A stretch of DNA of 64,000 bases, taken from assembly GCA_963823505.1 (NCBI GenBank), contig CAWGLY010000005.1, forward strand, positions 2,294,001 through 2,358,000, in the 5' to 3' direction. Origin of the DNA: DATHZQ01 sp963823505. GTDB taxonomy: Bacteria; Actinomycetota; Acidimicrobiia; Spongiisociales; UBA5794. A program made the position numbers and the translations under genes. Of the stretch, positions 44,703 through 52,990 are shown piece by piece. The notes below the pieces were generated by a model. That model was not told where the DNA came from. It saw only the letters and a list, made by a program, of their open reading frames with translations, and searched no databases. Each line of letters starts with the position of its first letter. Within the stretch, counting starts at the first letter, position 1.

Positions 44703-46988
44703 TCAGACGCTTTCGTTGATGGCTTGCCAGACGCGGGAGGGGGTGAGGGGCATGTCGATGTGGCGGATGCCGTAGGGGGCGAGGGCGTCCATCACGGCGT
44801 TGTGGATCGCGGGAGTCGACCCGATGGTTGCCGCCTCGCCGATGCCCTTGGCTCCGAGCGGGTTGTACGGCGTCGGGGTCTCGACGATTCCCCTCTCGAC
44901 GAGGGGCAGGCTCCCTGCCGTCGGGATCAGGTAGGAGGTGAGGTTGCCGCTCAGCGGGTTGCCGTCCTCGTCGTACTGGACCTGTTCCCACAGCGCTTGC
45001 CCGGCGCCCTGCGCAAACCCGCCGTGGACTTGACCAGCAACGAGCAGCGGGTTGAGCACCGTGCCACAGTCGTCAACGGCGATGTGTCGCACCAATCTCA
45101 CGTCGCCGGTCGTGGTGTCGACTTCCACAACGGAGATGTGCGTGCCGAAAGGGAACGTGGGCTGACCCTGCTCGAACACCACCGCTGCAGCCAGACCGGG
45201 CTCCTCTTCTGAGAGACCATCCGGATCCATGGCGATCGCGGCGACCTCGCCCCACGTCATGTTCGTATCGGGGACGCCAGCGACGCCCAGCCGCCCGTCG
45301 TCGGTCAGGACGATGTCCTCCACTGCCGCTTCGACATGGCCGGCAACAATGCCCTTCGCTTTGGCGACCACGTCTTCGGTCGCGCGGTAGATGGCCGACC
45401 CGCCGAGCTGCAGCGAGCGTGAGCCTCCCGTACCGGCGCCACGGGCAACGCGGTCGGTGTCTCCCTGCACGAAGGCCACCCGCTCCATCGGGATGTTGGT
45501 GAGGCTGGACACGAGTTGGGCGAACGCCGTTTCGTGCCCCTGCCCGTGACCGGAGGTACCGACCCGGATGGTCGCCACGCCCGCCTCGTCGATCTCGACC
45601 TCGCCCCACTCCTGCGGGTTGCCCTCCGGCGCCGTGATCTCGACGTAGCACGACAGCCCGATGCCGAGTTGGATCGGCTCGCCGGCGTCGCGACGGCGCG
45701 CCTGCTCGGCACGCAGATCGTCGTAGCCCGCCGTCTCGAGCGCCAGGTCCAACGCCCGCGAGTAGTCCCCCGAGTCGTACTCGGTGCCGGTTGGCGTCGC
45801 ATACGGGAACTGATCGCGCGTCAGCAGATTTCGCCGCCGGACCTCCACCGGATCGACACCGACCTCGGCGGCAATCAGGTCCATGAGGCGCTCCAGGAAG
45901 TGGGTCGCTTCGGGCCGGCCGGCTCCCCGGTACGCATGCACCGGTGTGGTGTTGGTGACCACACTTTGCGACGTGGCGTGGACCTTGGGGATGGCATAAG
46001 GCCCAACCGCCATCAGTCGGGTCCATTCGGGCAGGTACGCACCGAACAGCGGGTAGGCGCCCACGTCCTGGATGACGTGGACCCGCAACCCCACGATCCT
46101 CCCATCCGAGCGCACCCCGGCCTCGACCTCGATGTCTTGGGCGCGGCCGTGGGTCATGCCGATGAGATTGTCGCGCCGAGTCTCGTGCCACCGCACCGGG
46201 ACTCCGAGCTTGCGGGCAACTGCGCCCACCAGGATCTGTTCCGGGTAGGCGTAGAACTTCGCCCCGAAGCCGCCGCCCATGTCGGGAACAACGGCGTGGA
46301 CCGCTTCTCGCTCCATCCCGAGGCTACGGGCGATGACGGCACGATGCCCGAAGACGTTCTGGCTGCCCACCCGGATCTCGAGCCGGTCGTCGTGGGGAAT
46401 GGCCAGCGCAGAGTTGGCCTCCATCGGCACGGCTGCGAGCCGCTGGTTGTGGATCGTGGTGCGCACTCTCCGCTCGGCACCGGCGAAGAGATCTTCCGGC
46501 GCTTCCGACTCGACGGCCATGGCCACATTGGAACCCACCACTTCGTGGACGATGGGGGCGTTCGGAGCGAGGGCATGGGAGACGGATGTGACCGGAGGCA
46601 GGGGATCGATGTCGGCGAACACCATGCCGGCCGCATCGACCGCCTGTCGCTCCGTCTCGGCGACGACAACGGCAACCAGCTCGCCGGCGAAACGAACTGT
46701 GTCGGTGGCGAGCGGCGGTCGCGAGAATGCCCGATCGACTTCGCGGACGCCCGGGGACGGTGGGCGGACATCGAGATCGGCGGCGGTGAAGACCCCGAGG
46801 ACGCCCGGCATCGTCTCGGCAAACGAAGTGTCGACGCCGTTGAGACGGCCGTGCGGGATGGGTGAGCGCACCGGTACCAAGAAGACGGCACCGGCGACGT
46901 GATGGTTGGGGATGTAGCTCCCCCGACCACGAATGAAGCGGGGGTCTTCGGCCCGTTTGACGGCCGCCCCGAGGATGGAACCAGACAT
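44703..46988 (-). CDS. Molybdenum hydroxylase large subunit, form II CoxL-like
   Basis: This 761-residue protein is the catalytic, molybdopterin-binding subunit of the xanthine oxidase / CO dehydrogenase family. It has GGGFGAKFYAYPEQ, the active-site loop AYRGAGRPEATHF (form II pattern, not the CO-specific AYxCSFR), GTSGHGQGHETAFAQ and the catalytic Glu in GAKGIGEAATIG. Medium FAD and small 2Fe-2S subunits normally adjoin it, but none is within the neighbourhood. The substrate could be an aldehyde or N-heterocycle. mobA at 13653 may help supply the cofactor. Confidence 0.93.
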   Translation of the reverse strand: MSGSILGAAVKRAEDPRFIRGRGSYIPNHHVAGAVFLVPVRSPIPHGRLNGVDTSFAETMPGVLGVFTAADLDVRPPSPGVREVDRAFSRPPLATDTVRFAGELVAVVVAETERQAVDAAGMVFADIDPLPPVTSVSHALAPNAPIVHEVVGSNVAMAVESEAPEDLFAGAERRVRTTIHNQRLAAVPMEANSALAIPHDDRLEIRVGSQNVFGHRAVIARSLGMEREAVHAVVPDMGGGFGAKFYAYPEQILVGAVARKLGVPVRWHETRRDNLIGMTHGRAQDIEVEAGVRSDGRIVGLRVHVIQDVGAYPLFGAYLPEWTRLMAVGPYAIPKVHATSQSVVTNTTPVHAYRGAGRPEATHFLERLMDLIAAEVGVDPVEVRRRNLLTRDQFPYATPTGTEYDSGDYSRALDLALETAGYDDLRAEQARRRDAGEPIQLGIGLSCYVEITAPEGNPQEWGEVEIDEAGVATIRVGTSGHGQGHETAFAQLVSSLTNIPMERVAFVQGDTDRVARGAGTGGSRSLQLGGSAIYRATEDVVAKAKGIVAGHVEAAVEDIVLTDDGRLGVAGVPDTNMTWGEVAAIAMDPDGLSEEEPGLAAAVVFEQGQPTFPFGTHISVVEVDTTTGDVRLVRHIAVDDCGTVLNPLLVAGQVHGGFAQGAGQALWEQVQYDEDGNPLSGNLTSYLIPTAGSLPLVERGIVETPTPYNPLGAKGIGEAATIGSTPAIHNAVMDALAPYGIRHIDMPLTPSRVWQAINESV

Positions 46989-47109
46989 GCGCCGACGATA
47001 GCCCGGTCATCGGGCGCCGGTCTCGATGCGAGATAGACCCGGGGGGCGCATATCCTGAGTCCCGTACGCGAGGCCCTGCGGGCCGGACCACAACGCAAAG
47101 GAACCACAA

Positions 47110-47668
47110 GTGCGTCGAGTATTGATAGCGCTCGTTGCCGCATCGCTGTTCTTGGCGGCGTGTGGAGGCGACGACGACTCCTCCAACGAGGTCGCTTCAC
47201 TTACAGGACACGACCACAACGCTCGGCGAGAACAACGCCGACGCCATTGCCTCAAACGAGATGGCGGTGCTGGCGCTGACGGCGTGCCTTCGTGACAACG
47301 GGCTCGACGTGCGTGATCCGCGCATGGACGAGAACGGCAACGTCGACCTGCAAAGCTTCTTCGAGGTAGCGTCGGAGGTCGACCCCGAGGCTGCCGAAAC
47401 GGCCCTCGAAGCGTGCTCCGACCTCCTGGACGACGTTCAGCTCGGCTTCGACCAAGTCGATCTGACGGGTCTCCAGGACACGTTGATCGAGTTTGCAGAG
47501 TGCATGCGCCTGAACGGCTACGACCTTCCCGACCCGGACTTCTCGATCGCAGCCTTTCAGGGCGAAGGTCCCTTTGGCGCCATCGACCTGGACGACCCTG
47601 CGTTTGAATCCGCTCTCCAGGAATGTGACGACATCCTTGCCGACATCAGCCTGACTGGAAGCGGATAG
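47110..47668 (+). CDS. Lipoprotein with apparent frameshift
   Basis: The first frame, from GTG 47110, gives a lipoprotein signal MRRVLIALVAASLFLAACGG with lipobox Cys18 and an acidic linker to NEVASL. The frame then breaks; at about 47203 the matching frame continues QDTTTTLGENNADAIASNEM and runs to the TAG region at 47668. It carries Cys pairs (LTACLRDNGLD, LEACSDLL, FAECMRLNGYDLPDPDF, LQECDDIL) typical of a secreted actinobacterial lipoprotein family. The span is 559 bases, 186 codons plus one, so one extra base restores a single frame. Function is unknown. Confidence 0.75.
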
Positions 47669-47699
47669 CGCTCCGGTTGACTTCCGAGCCCAACGAAGA

Positions 47700-47723
47700 A
47701 GCCCCGGTCGTGAGACCGGGGCT
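47700..47723. terminator. Terminator between lipoprotein gene and bS22
   Basis: AGCCCCGGTC and GACCGGGGCT form a perfect 10-bp stem with a GTGA loop. On the minus strand the stem is followed by TTCTTCG, a weak U-rich tail, so it probably ends bS22 transcription and may work both ways. Confidence 0.8.
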
Positions 47724-47728
47724 CTTGG

Positions 47729-47821
47729 TCACTTCTTCCGCTTGTGGCGGTTCGCCTTGATGCGCTTGCGATACTTGTGCTTGCTCATCTTCTTGCGGCG
47801 TTTCTTGACCAACGAGCCCAT
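47729..47821 (-). CDS. Small ribosomal protein bS22 (AURKAIP1/COX24-type)
   Basis: A 30-residue, extremely basic protein begins MGSLVKKRRKKMSKHKYRKR and ends KANRHKRKK. This is the short actinobacterial 30S protein called bS22, which matches the mitochondrial AURKAIP1/COX24 domain. It is below the size cut-off of most gene finders and could be lost inside a longer open frame that runs upstream without homology. It is followed 5 bases later by a terminator hairpin. Confidence 0.9.
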   Translation of the reverse strand: MGSLVKKRRKKMSKHKYRKRIKANRHKRKK

Positions 47822-48151
47822 AGAGACAAAATCCTTCGAAATCCGGTGACAAATGAAACGCCCACGGCGGAAAGGCCGCCGCAGGCGGGAGGTACAAGGA
47901 TCGCGGAATGTGCGTCCAACCGCAAGCCGGGGGCCGATCTGGGCGAACCAAGAACAGGTCCGCAGCATCATGGAGCGCGACTTGTCCTCACGCGTAGGCT
48001 GTGTCCACTCGGGACAAGAAGAGAACGCTGCGGCGGGCCTCCGAGACGAATCCGGAAGATCGGGATCCGGATTCGACTCGCGTAGCAGCCTCGGTTGGCA
48101 TCCACTCGGGTTGCCGCAATCCGGCGCTGCAACCACGTACCATGGACTGCC
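47822..48151. other. Gene-free intergenic region with a hairpin
   Basis: This 330-base stretch between the divergent bS22 gene and the next rightward gene should hold both promoters, but no clear -35/-10 pair is visible. An inverted repeat, CGAATCCGG (48047-48055) and CCGGATTCG (48067-48075), with an 11-base loop lies about 75 bp before the downstream start. The short open frames here show no homology. Confidence 0.5.
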
Positions 48152-48748
48152 ATGAGCTGGTGGGAACGCGTAAAAGAGACCTTTCGCGGCGAGGCCGCGG
48201 ATGTAGAGGACCACATGCGGGCCGTCGGCCGCAGCCTCGACGAAGAGCTCGCCCGCCGCGAGAAGAAGCTCAACGCAACCCCGGACGAGGGCCTCGATAT
48301 CGTCCTGGAGGAAGCGGAGGCATCAAACCAGCGGCTCGACGAGCTGACCGACGAGTTGGCCCCTTCGGCCGAGCAGCCGGACCAAACGCCCGAACGTGAG
48401 CGTGCCCGCCTTCTCGATCGAACCGACGTCGACGATTCGCCGCAGATCGACACCGTCATGGATTGGCTGACCGTCGAGGCGCCACAACCGACGGATCCGT
48501 TGGTCGGAAGATTCGATCACTGCGTCTGGATCGAGGAGGACCTCGATACCGTCGTGACGGACGAGCAGCTGCAGGCGGTGGCTCACTCCGTCGCCGAGCA
48601 CCCGCTGATCGAAGAAGTCCTCTACGAAGACCGCGACGTCATGTACGTGAGGGCGTCGACGCTCCACCACGAGGACGTCGAGCTGCTGGTGGCGGAGGCA
48701 CTCGCCCGGCACGCTGCCCCTGAGGCATCAGACGAACCGGGGTCCTGA
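48152..48748 (+). CDS. Conserved protein of unknown function
   Basis: This 198-residue acidic protein begins MSWWERVKETFRGEAADVED, then has a helical, probably coiled-coil region rich in Glu, Arg and Leu (MRAVGRSLDEELARREKKL...EASNQRLDELTDEL). A compact alpha/beta C-terminal half follows (VGRFDHCVWIEEDLDTVVTD, EEVLYEDRDVMYVRAST). No signal peptide or membrane span is seen. I do not recognise the family. ATG 48152 was preferred to the in-frame start at 48095 because composition changes there. Confidence 0.7.
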   Translation: MSWWERVKETFRGEAADVEDHMRAVGRSLDEELARREKKLNATPDEGLDIVLEEAEASNQRLDELTDELAPSAEQPDQTPERERARLLDRTDVDDSPQIDTVMDWLTVEAPQPTDPLVGRFDHCVWIEEDLDTVVTDEQLQAVAHSVAEHPLIEEVLYEDRDVMYVRASTLHHEDVELLVAEALARHAAPEASDEPGS

Positions 48749-48765
48749 GCACGCGGTTCGCCCGC

Positions 48766-49635
48766 TCAGATCCAACCCTTGGCGGCGACTGCGAGCCTGG
48801 TCACGATCCCCGCACCATCGAGGGTTCGCTTCATCGCCGCCTCGACGCCGGCCGCATCGGCCTCCACCGTGATAGCCAGCGCCGTCGGGCCCGCTCCGCT
48901 CCACGCTGCGTGATAGGCGCCGGCGTCATAGGCAGCCGCCATCATCGCCGCGGTGACGGGAGACAAGTCGCGGCGTGGCTCCTCGTGGAGCTCGTCGCCG
49001 GCCGCCGCTCGCAAGGTCGCGGCGTCGCCGGTCCGCAACCCATCGACCAGCATCACGGCCCTGGCGACGTTGCGGGCCGCAGCGGCGTGGCGGACGGCGC
49101 CCGGCAGCGCAGCCCTGGCCTTGTGCGTCGAGAGGCGGGCATCGGGGATACCGGCAATGATGACCAGCTCAGGGGCTATCGGCAGATGTCTCACCGTGTC
49201 GCCCCGGGCCACGACGAGCCCCCCGTAGACGGCGGCGGCGGCGTTGTCGGGGTGGCCTTCCATCTCGTAGGCGATATCGAAGAGGCGCCGGTTTGTCGGC
49301 TCCTCGCCGGCGGCCCGGATCGCTGCCGCTGCAACCGCAACCGCAACCGCCGAGCTCGAACCGAGACCGCGCGATCGCGGCACCTCGTTGTCGATCTCGA
49401 GTCGCACCGGACGATCCCCGATGGCGGCGCGCACCGCGCGAACGACGAAATCTCCTTCACTGGGCACGTACATGTCACCCAGCTCCTCGACCCGCCACTC
49501 GTCGGCAATGGTCGCCTTGCAGCGGCACCGCAGCTCCAAGGCAACGGCGAGCGCATCAAAGCCCGGCCCGAGGTTGGCCGACGAGGCAGGTGCGCTGGCG
49601 ATACCGGCGGTGCGTGCTGGTGCGGAATCGTCCAT
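48766..49635 (-). CDS. thrB: Homoserine kinase (GHMP family)
   Basis: ThrB phosphorylates homoserine on the way to threonine. The 289-residue protein has ASAPASSANLGPGFDALAVA near the N-terminus, the ATP loop PRSRGLGSSSAVAVAVA (about 95-111), and EGHPDNAAAAVYGG and SGAGPTALAI, all typical of the GHMP kinase fold. ATG 49635 was chosen because homology starts soon after; the frame upstream is open but unrelated. It stands alone, without hom or thrC nearby, between an unknown gene and an ABC exporter. Confidence 0.93.
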   Translation of the reverse strand: MDDSAPARTAGIASAPASSANLGPGFDALAVALELRCRCKATIADEWRVEELGDMYVPSEGDFVVRAVRAAIGDRPVRLEIDNEVPRSRGLGSSSAVAVAVAAAAIRAAGEEPTNRRLFDIAYEMEGHPDNAAAAVYGGLVVARGDTVRHLPIAPELVIIAGIPDARLSTHKARAALPGAVRHAAAARNVARAVMLVDGLRTGDAATLRAAAGDELHEEPRRDLSPVTAAMMAAAYDAGAYHAAWSGAGPTALAITVEADAAGVEAAMKRTLDGAGIVTRLAVAAKGWI

Positions 49636-49742
49636 GACGCGGCGGAGGGTAACCAGCGCACTCTCGGCCGTCACACCGGCAGATTCCGATGATGCGGTAC
49701 CCGTCGTGCCCTTGCCCCGGCTGCTACCTCTACCCTGGCGCA

Positions 49743-50651
49743 ATGGATGCGGTGATCACCGCCGAGGCGCTCACGAAGTACTACGGGCCCACCCTCGGCA
49801 TCGAGCAGGTCGACTTGGAGGTCGCCGCAGGCGAGGTCTTCGGTTTCATCGGACCCAACGGCGCAGGCAAGAGCACTGCGATCCGCATCTTGCTCGATTT
49901 CATCCGCCCATCAGCCGGAAACGCCACCGTCCTGGGTCTCGACGCTCACCGTGACACCATGGCCATCAAGCAGCGGATCGGGTATCTCCCCGGGGAGTTG
50001 GCACTGTACGACACAATGACCGGCAACGACCTCGTCGGCTTCTTCGCCGCACTCCGTGGTCGGGATGTCGTCGCCGGCGCCGAGGCCTACGCGGAGCGGC
50101 TCGACCTCGATCTGACGAGGCGGATCGGCGACTATTCGAGCGGGAACCGGCAGAAGCTGGCGGTGGTGCAGGCGTTCATGCACCAACCCGAGCTCCTGAT
50201 CTTCGACGAGCCCACCAACGCACTCGACCCGCTGATCCAGAACGAGTTCTACCGCATGATCGATGAAGTCCGCGCCGAGGGTCGGACGGTCTTCCTGTCA
50301 TCCCACGTGCTCCCCGAGGTCGAACGCATCGCCGATCGTGTCGGGATCATCCGGTCCGGGCGCCTCGTCGCGGTTGAGGCCGTTGCGGAGATGAAGCAGA
50401 GGGCGGTCCGGCGGATCGAACTCCGTTTTGGCCGGCCCGTTGATGACCTCGAACGGTTTGCCGGGCTGGCTGCGGTCCGCAGTGCTCGATTGCTCGAAGG
50501 GGGCGCCACGGCCGAGATCGTCATCGAAGGCAGCGTCGACACGGTGATCAAGGCTGCGGCGCACTACGACGTGACGAGCATCGTGAGCCATGACGGTGAT
50601 CTCGAGGAGGCCTTTCTCGCCTTCTACCAGGAGGCCCCCGGTGCTGGATAG
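49743..50651 (+). CDS. ABC-2 exporter ATP-binding protein
   Basis: This 302-residue ATPase has Walker A GPNGAGKSTAI, the signature YSSGNRQKLAVVQAF (SSGN in place of SGGQ), Walker B LLIFDEPTNALDP and the H-switch FLSSHVLPEVE. The C-terminal domain matches exporter ATPases of the antibiotic and lantibiotic type. ATG 49743 (MDAVITAEALTKYYGP) is preferred to an upstream in-frame ATG at 49689 that lies in the divergent promoter region. The stop overlaps the permease start by 11 bp. Confidence 0.94.
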   Translation: MDAVITAEALTKYYGPTLGIEQVDLEVAAGEVFGFIGPNGAGKSTAIRILLDFIRPSAGNATVLGLDAHRDTMAIKQRIGYLPGELALYDTMTGNDLVGFFAALRGRDVVAGAEAYAERLDLDLTRRIGDYSSGNRQKLAVVQAFMHQPELLIFDEPTNALDPLIQNEFYRMIDEVRAEGRTVFLSSHVLPEVERIADRVGIIRSGRLVAVEAVAEMKQRAVRRIELRFGRPVDDLERFAGLAAVRSARLLEGGATAEIVIEGSVDTVIKAAAHYDVTSIVSHDGDLEEAFLAFYQEAPGAG

Positions 50652-51444
50652 CGTCTTTGGCAAGACGCTGTGGGAGCGTCGTATCAGCATTCTGTGGTGG
50701 ATGCTCGGTGTCGCGGCGTTGGCACTGCTGACGGTGGCATTTTGGCCGACGCTGCGGGACGAATCCGGTTTCGCCGACATCTTCGAGTCGCTACCTCAAG
50801 GCATGCTGGCACTGTTCGGGGTCAACAGTGTTGCCGAGCTGTTGACGCCTGCGGGGTTCATCAGCAGCCGGCTCTACGCCAGCGTCGGGCCGATCCTGCT
50901 GGTGGTCTTTGCGATCAGCGTGGGGACCGCAATCGTTGCAGGCGAAGAGGACCGCGGCACGATGGATCTCCTGCTTGCCCAGCCGGTCTCCAGGACCAGG
51001 ATCGTCCTCGAGGGAGCCGTTGCGATGGTTGTGCTCGTCACCATTCTGGCTGTGACGCTGTTCACGGTGCTGCTGATCACCACGCCGGTCTTCGACCTCG
51101 AGCTCTCCCTGAACGGCCTGCTCGCCGCAAATATCGGTGTGGCGCTCCTGGCGCTCGTCTACGGCGCATGTGCGCTGGCGATCGGCGCCATCAGCGGCAA
51201 TCGGGCGGTGACGCTGGGGATTGCCACCGCCCTCGTGGTCACCGGCTGGTTCGTCAACGGCCTCGCCGAGATCGTCGACCAGCTCGAGCCGGTGCAGAAG
51301 GTGTCTCCGTTCCATTGGTTCCTGCGTGGGAATCCACTGGCGGCGGGATTCGACGTGGGATCCCTCGTCCTGCTGCTGATCGTGGCAGTCGCATTTGTCG
51401 GGATCGCGGTGTGGGGATTCAACCGAAGGGACCTGACAACGTGA
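50641..51444 (+). CDS. ABC-2 exporter permease
   Basis: This 267-residue permease has six spans without a large external domain, and the core segment AIVAGEEDRGTMDLLLAQPVSR typical of this permease family. GTG 50641 (VLDSVFGKTLWERR) gives the usual amphipathic start; the frame before it is inside the ATPase gene. The stop overlaps the next gene as GTGA, so ATPase, permease and the YjeF-N protein are coupled. The substrate is unknown. Confidence 0.88.
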   Translation: MLDSVFGKTLWERRISILWWMLGVAALALLTVAFWPTLRDESGFADIFESLPQGMLALFGVNSVAELLTPAGFISSRLYASVGPILLVVFAISVGTAIVAGEEDRGTMDLLLAQPVSRTRIVLEGAVAMVVLVTILAVTLFTVLLITTPVFDLELSLNGLLAANIGVALLALVYGACALAIGAISGNRAVTLGIATALVVTGWFVNGLAEIVDQLEPVQKVSPFHWFLRGNPLAAGFDVGSLVLLLIVAVAFVGIAVWGFNRRDLTT

Positions 51445-52106
51445 TTTCTCTACCGACCGTGGCGGCCGGCGACATCCCGTGGCTCACCATCGAGCAGATG
51501 GTCGAAGCCGACCGCCTCGCCATCGACGACTTCGGCATCAGCCTGTTGCAGATGATGGAGCACGCCGGATCGAGCCTTGCCGAGCTCACCCACCGTCTTG
51601 CTCCACCGGGGCCGATCACGGTCCTCGCCGGTGGCGGCAACAACGGCGGCGGCGGGTTGAGCGCAGCTCGTCACCTCGTCGATCGTGGCCGGGACGTGAG
51701 CGTCGTCCTCGCAACCGACTCGCCCGGCCCTGCACCGACACATCATCTCCGCACGCTGGCGGCGATGGGCATCACCCCCCGCCCGGAACCCGATGACACT
51801 CCGATCGTCGTCGATGCGCTGGTGGGATACGGGCTCCAGGACGCGCTACGGGGCAGAGCCGCTGAGCTGGCGGCATGGACTCCCGGCCGCTTCGTGGTCT
51901 CCCTCGACTTCCCGTCGGGTAGCGGCTTTGCGGGTGGCATCGATGCTGACGCGACACTGACACTGGCACTTCCGAAAGAGGGCCTGCGGGGTGTCGACCC
52001 GCTCTACCTCGCAACGCTCGGGCTGCCGCCCGCCTTGTGGGCTCGTATGGATGTCCACATCCCACCCCTGTTCGGTGCGGGTCCGATCGTTCAGATCGTC
52101 GACTGA
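51441..52106 (+). CDS. NAD(P)H-hydrate epimerase-like protein (YjeF N-terminal domain)
   Basis: This 221-residue protein matches the YjeF N-terminal domain that epimerises damaged NAD(P)H hydrate. The motif AGGGNNGGGGLSAARHLVDRG corresponds to the usual GxGNNGGDG-x-V-A-R, with Gly in place of the Asp; IVVDALVGYGL and VVSLDFPSG with the catalytic Asp are intact. There is no C-terminal dehydratase domain. The start is GTG 51441, overlapping the permease stop. Its place in an ABC operon may be accidental. Confidence 0.85.
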   Translation: MISLPTVAAGDIPWLTIEQMVEADRLAIDDFGISLLQMMEHAGSSLAELTHRLAPPGPITVLAGGGNNGGGGLSAARHLVDRGRDVSVVLATDSPGPAPTHHLRTLAAMGITPRPEPDDTPIVVDALVGYGLQDALRGRAAELAAWTPGRFVVSLDFPSGSGFAGGIDADATLTLALPKEGLRGVDPLYLATLGLPPALWARMDVHIPPLFGAGPIVQIVD

Positions 52107-52107
52107 C

Positions 52108-52983
52108 ATGCCCATTGCCTCGCTTGCGTCGGTGGCCGTGGCCTACGAATCCCACGGCCACGACGACGACCCAGCCGTCGTTCTCGTCTCCGGGCTGGGC
52201 GGGCAACTCATCCTGTGGCCGTACGGCTTCGTACACGCCCTCACCGTGGCCGGGTACCGCGTGATCCGGTTCGACAACCGCGACGTCGGTCTCTCCACCC
52301 ACCTCGGCGGAGGCAAGGTGAACCTCAGCGCCGTGGCGGCGGCGGTGCGCACAGGGTCGGTACCGCAGGTGCCGTATCTGCTCGGCGACATGGCTGCCGA
52401 CACTGTCGGGTTGATGGATCACGCCGGCGTCCGGCGGGCCCACGTGGCCGGCGTGTCGATGGGAGGGGCCATCGTCCAGGAGATTGCGATCGACCACCCC
52501 GACCGGGTGCTCACGCTCACGTCCATCATGGGAACGACCGGCGCACCCGACGTGGGCCAGCCAAATGCGACAGGAAGCCGGGCACTGTTCCGCGCCCCTC
52601 CCCTCGATCGAGACGGAGCGATCGAGTCCATGGTCTCGGCAGCAGAGCTGCTGGCGAGCCATCCCTACTTCGACCCGGTGCGCACCCGGATCCAGGCTGC
52701 GTGGGAGCACGACCGGGCGTTTGATCCTGAAGGGATTGGCCGTCAGCTTGGCGCCATCTGGGCCTCGGGAGACCGGACCGAGCGACTCCGTTCCGTGACG
52801 GCACCAGCGCTCGTCATCCACGGGGACGCCGACCCTCTCGTGGACGTCTCCGGCGGCAGGGCAACGGCGGCGGCCATACCGGGTGCGGACTATGTGGAGA
52901 TCGAAGGCATGGCGCACGACCTCAACGAGCGATTCTGGCCGGAGATCTTGGGGCCACTCATCCGGCACCTGGGCAGGGCGTAG
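52108..52983 (+). CDS. Alpha/beta hydrolase
   Basis: This 291-residue protein has the alpha/beta-hydrolase order: VVLVSGLGGQ oxyanion-region loop, HVAGVSMGGAIVQEIAI with the nucleophile Ser, LVIHGDADPLV with the catalytic Asp region and VEIEGMAHDL with the catalytic His. FDNRDVGLSTH resembles the aclacinomycin-methylesterase/ester hydrolase group. The substrate is unknown. It begins one base after the YjeF-N gene and is the last of the rightward cluster. Confidence 0.92.
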   Translation: MPIASLASVAVAYESHGHDDDPAVVLVSGLGGQLILWPYGFVHALTVAGYRVIRFDNRDVGLSTHLGGGKVNLSAVAAAVRTGSVPQVPYLLGDMAADTVGLMDHAGVRRAHVAGVSMGGAIVQEIAIDHPDRVLTLTSIMGTTGAPDVGQPNATGSRALFRAPPLDRDGAIESMVSAAELLASHPYFDPVRTRIQAAWEHDRAFDPEGIGRQLGAIWASGDRTERLRSVTAPALVIHGDADPLVDVSGGRATAAAIPGADYVEIEGMAHDLNERFWPEILGPLIRHLGRA

Positions 52984-52990
52984 GTGACGG

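Noticed and set aside
45516..46865. 449-codon open frame antisense to the CoxL-like gene
   Set aside because: No start signal or family pattern; the opposite strand encodes a complete molybdenum hydroxylase subunit.
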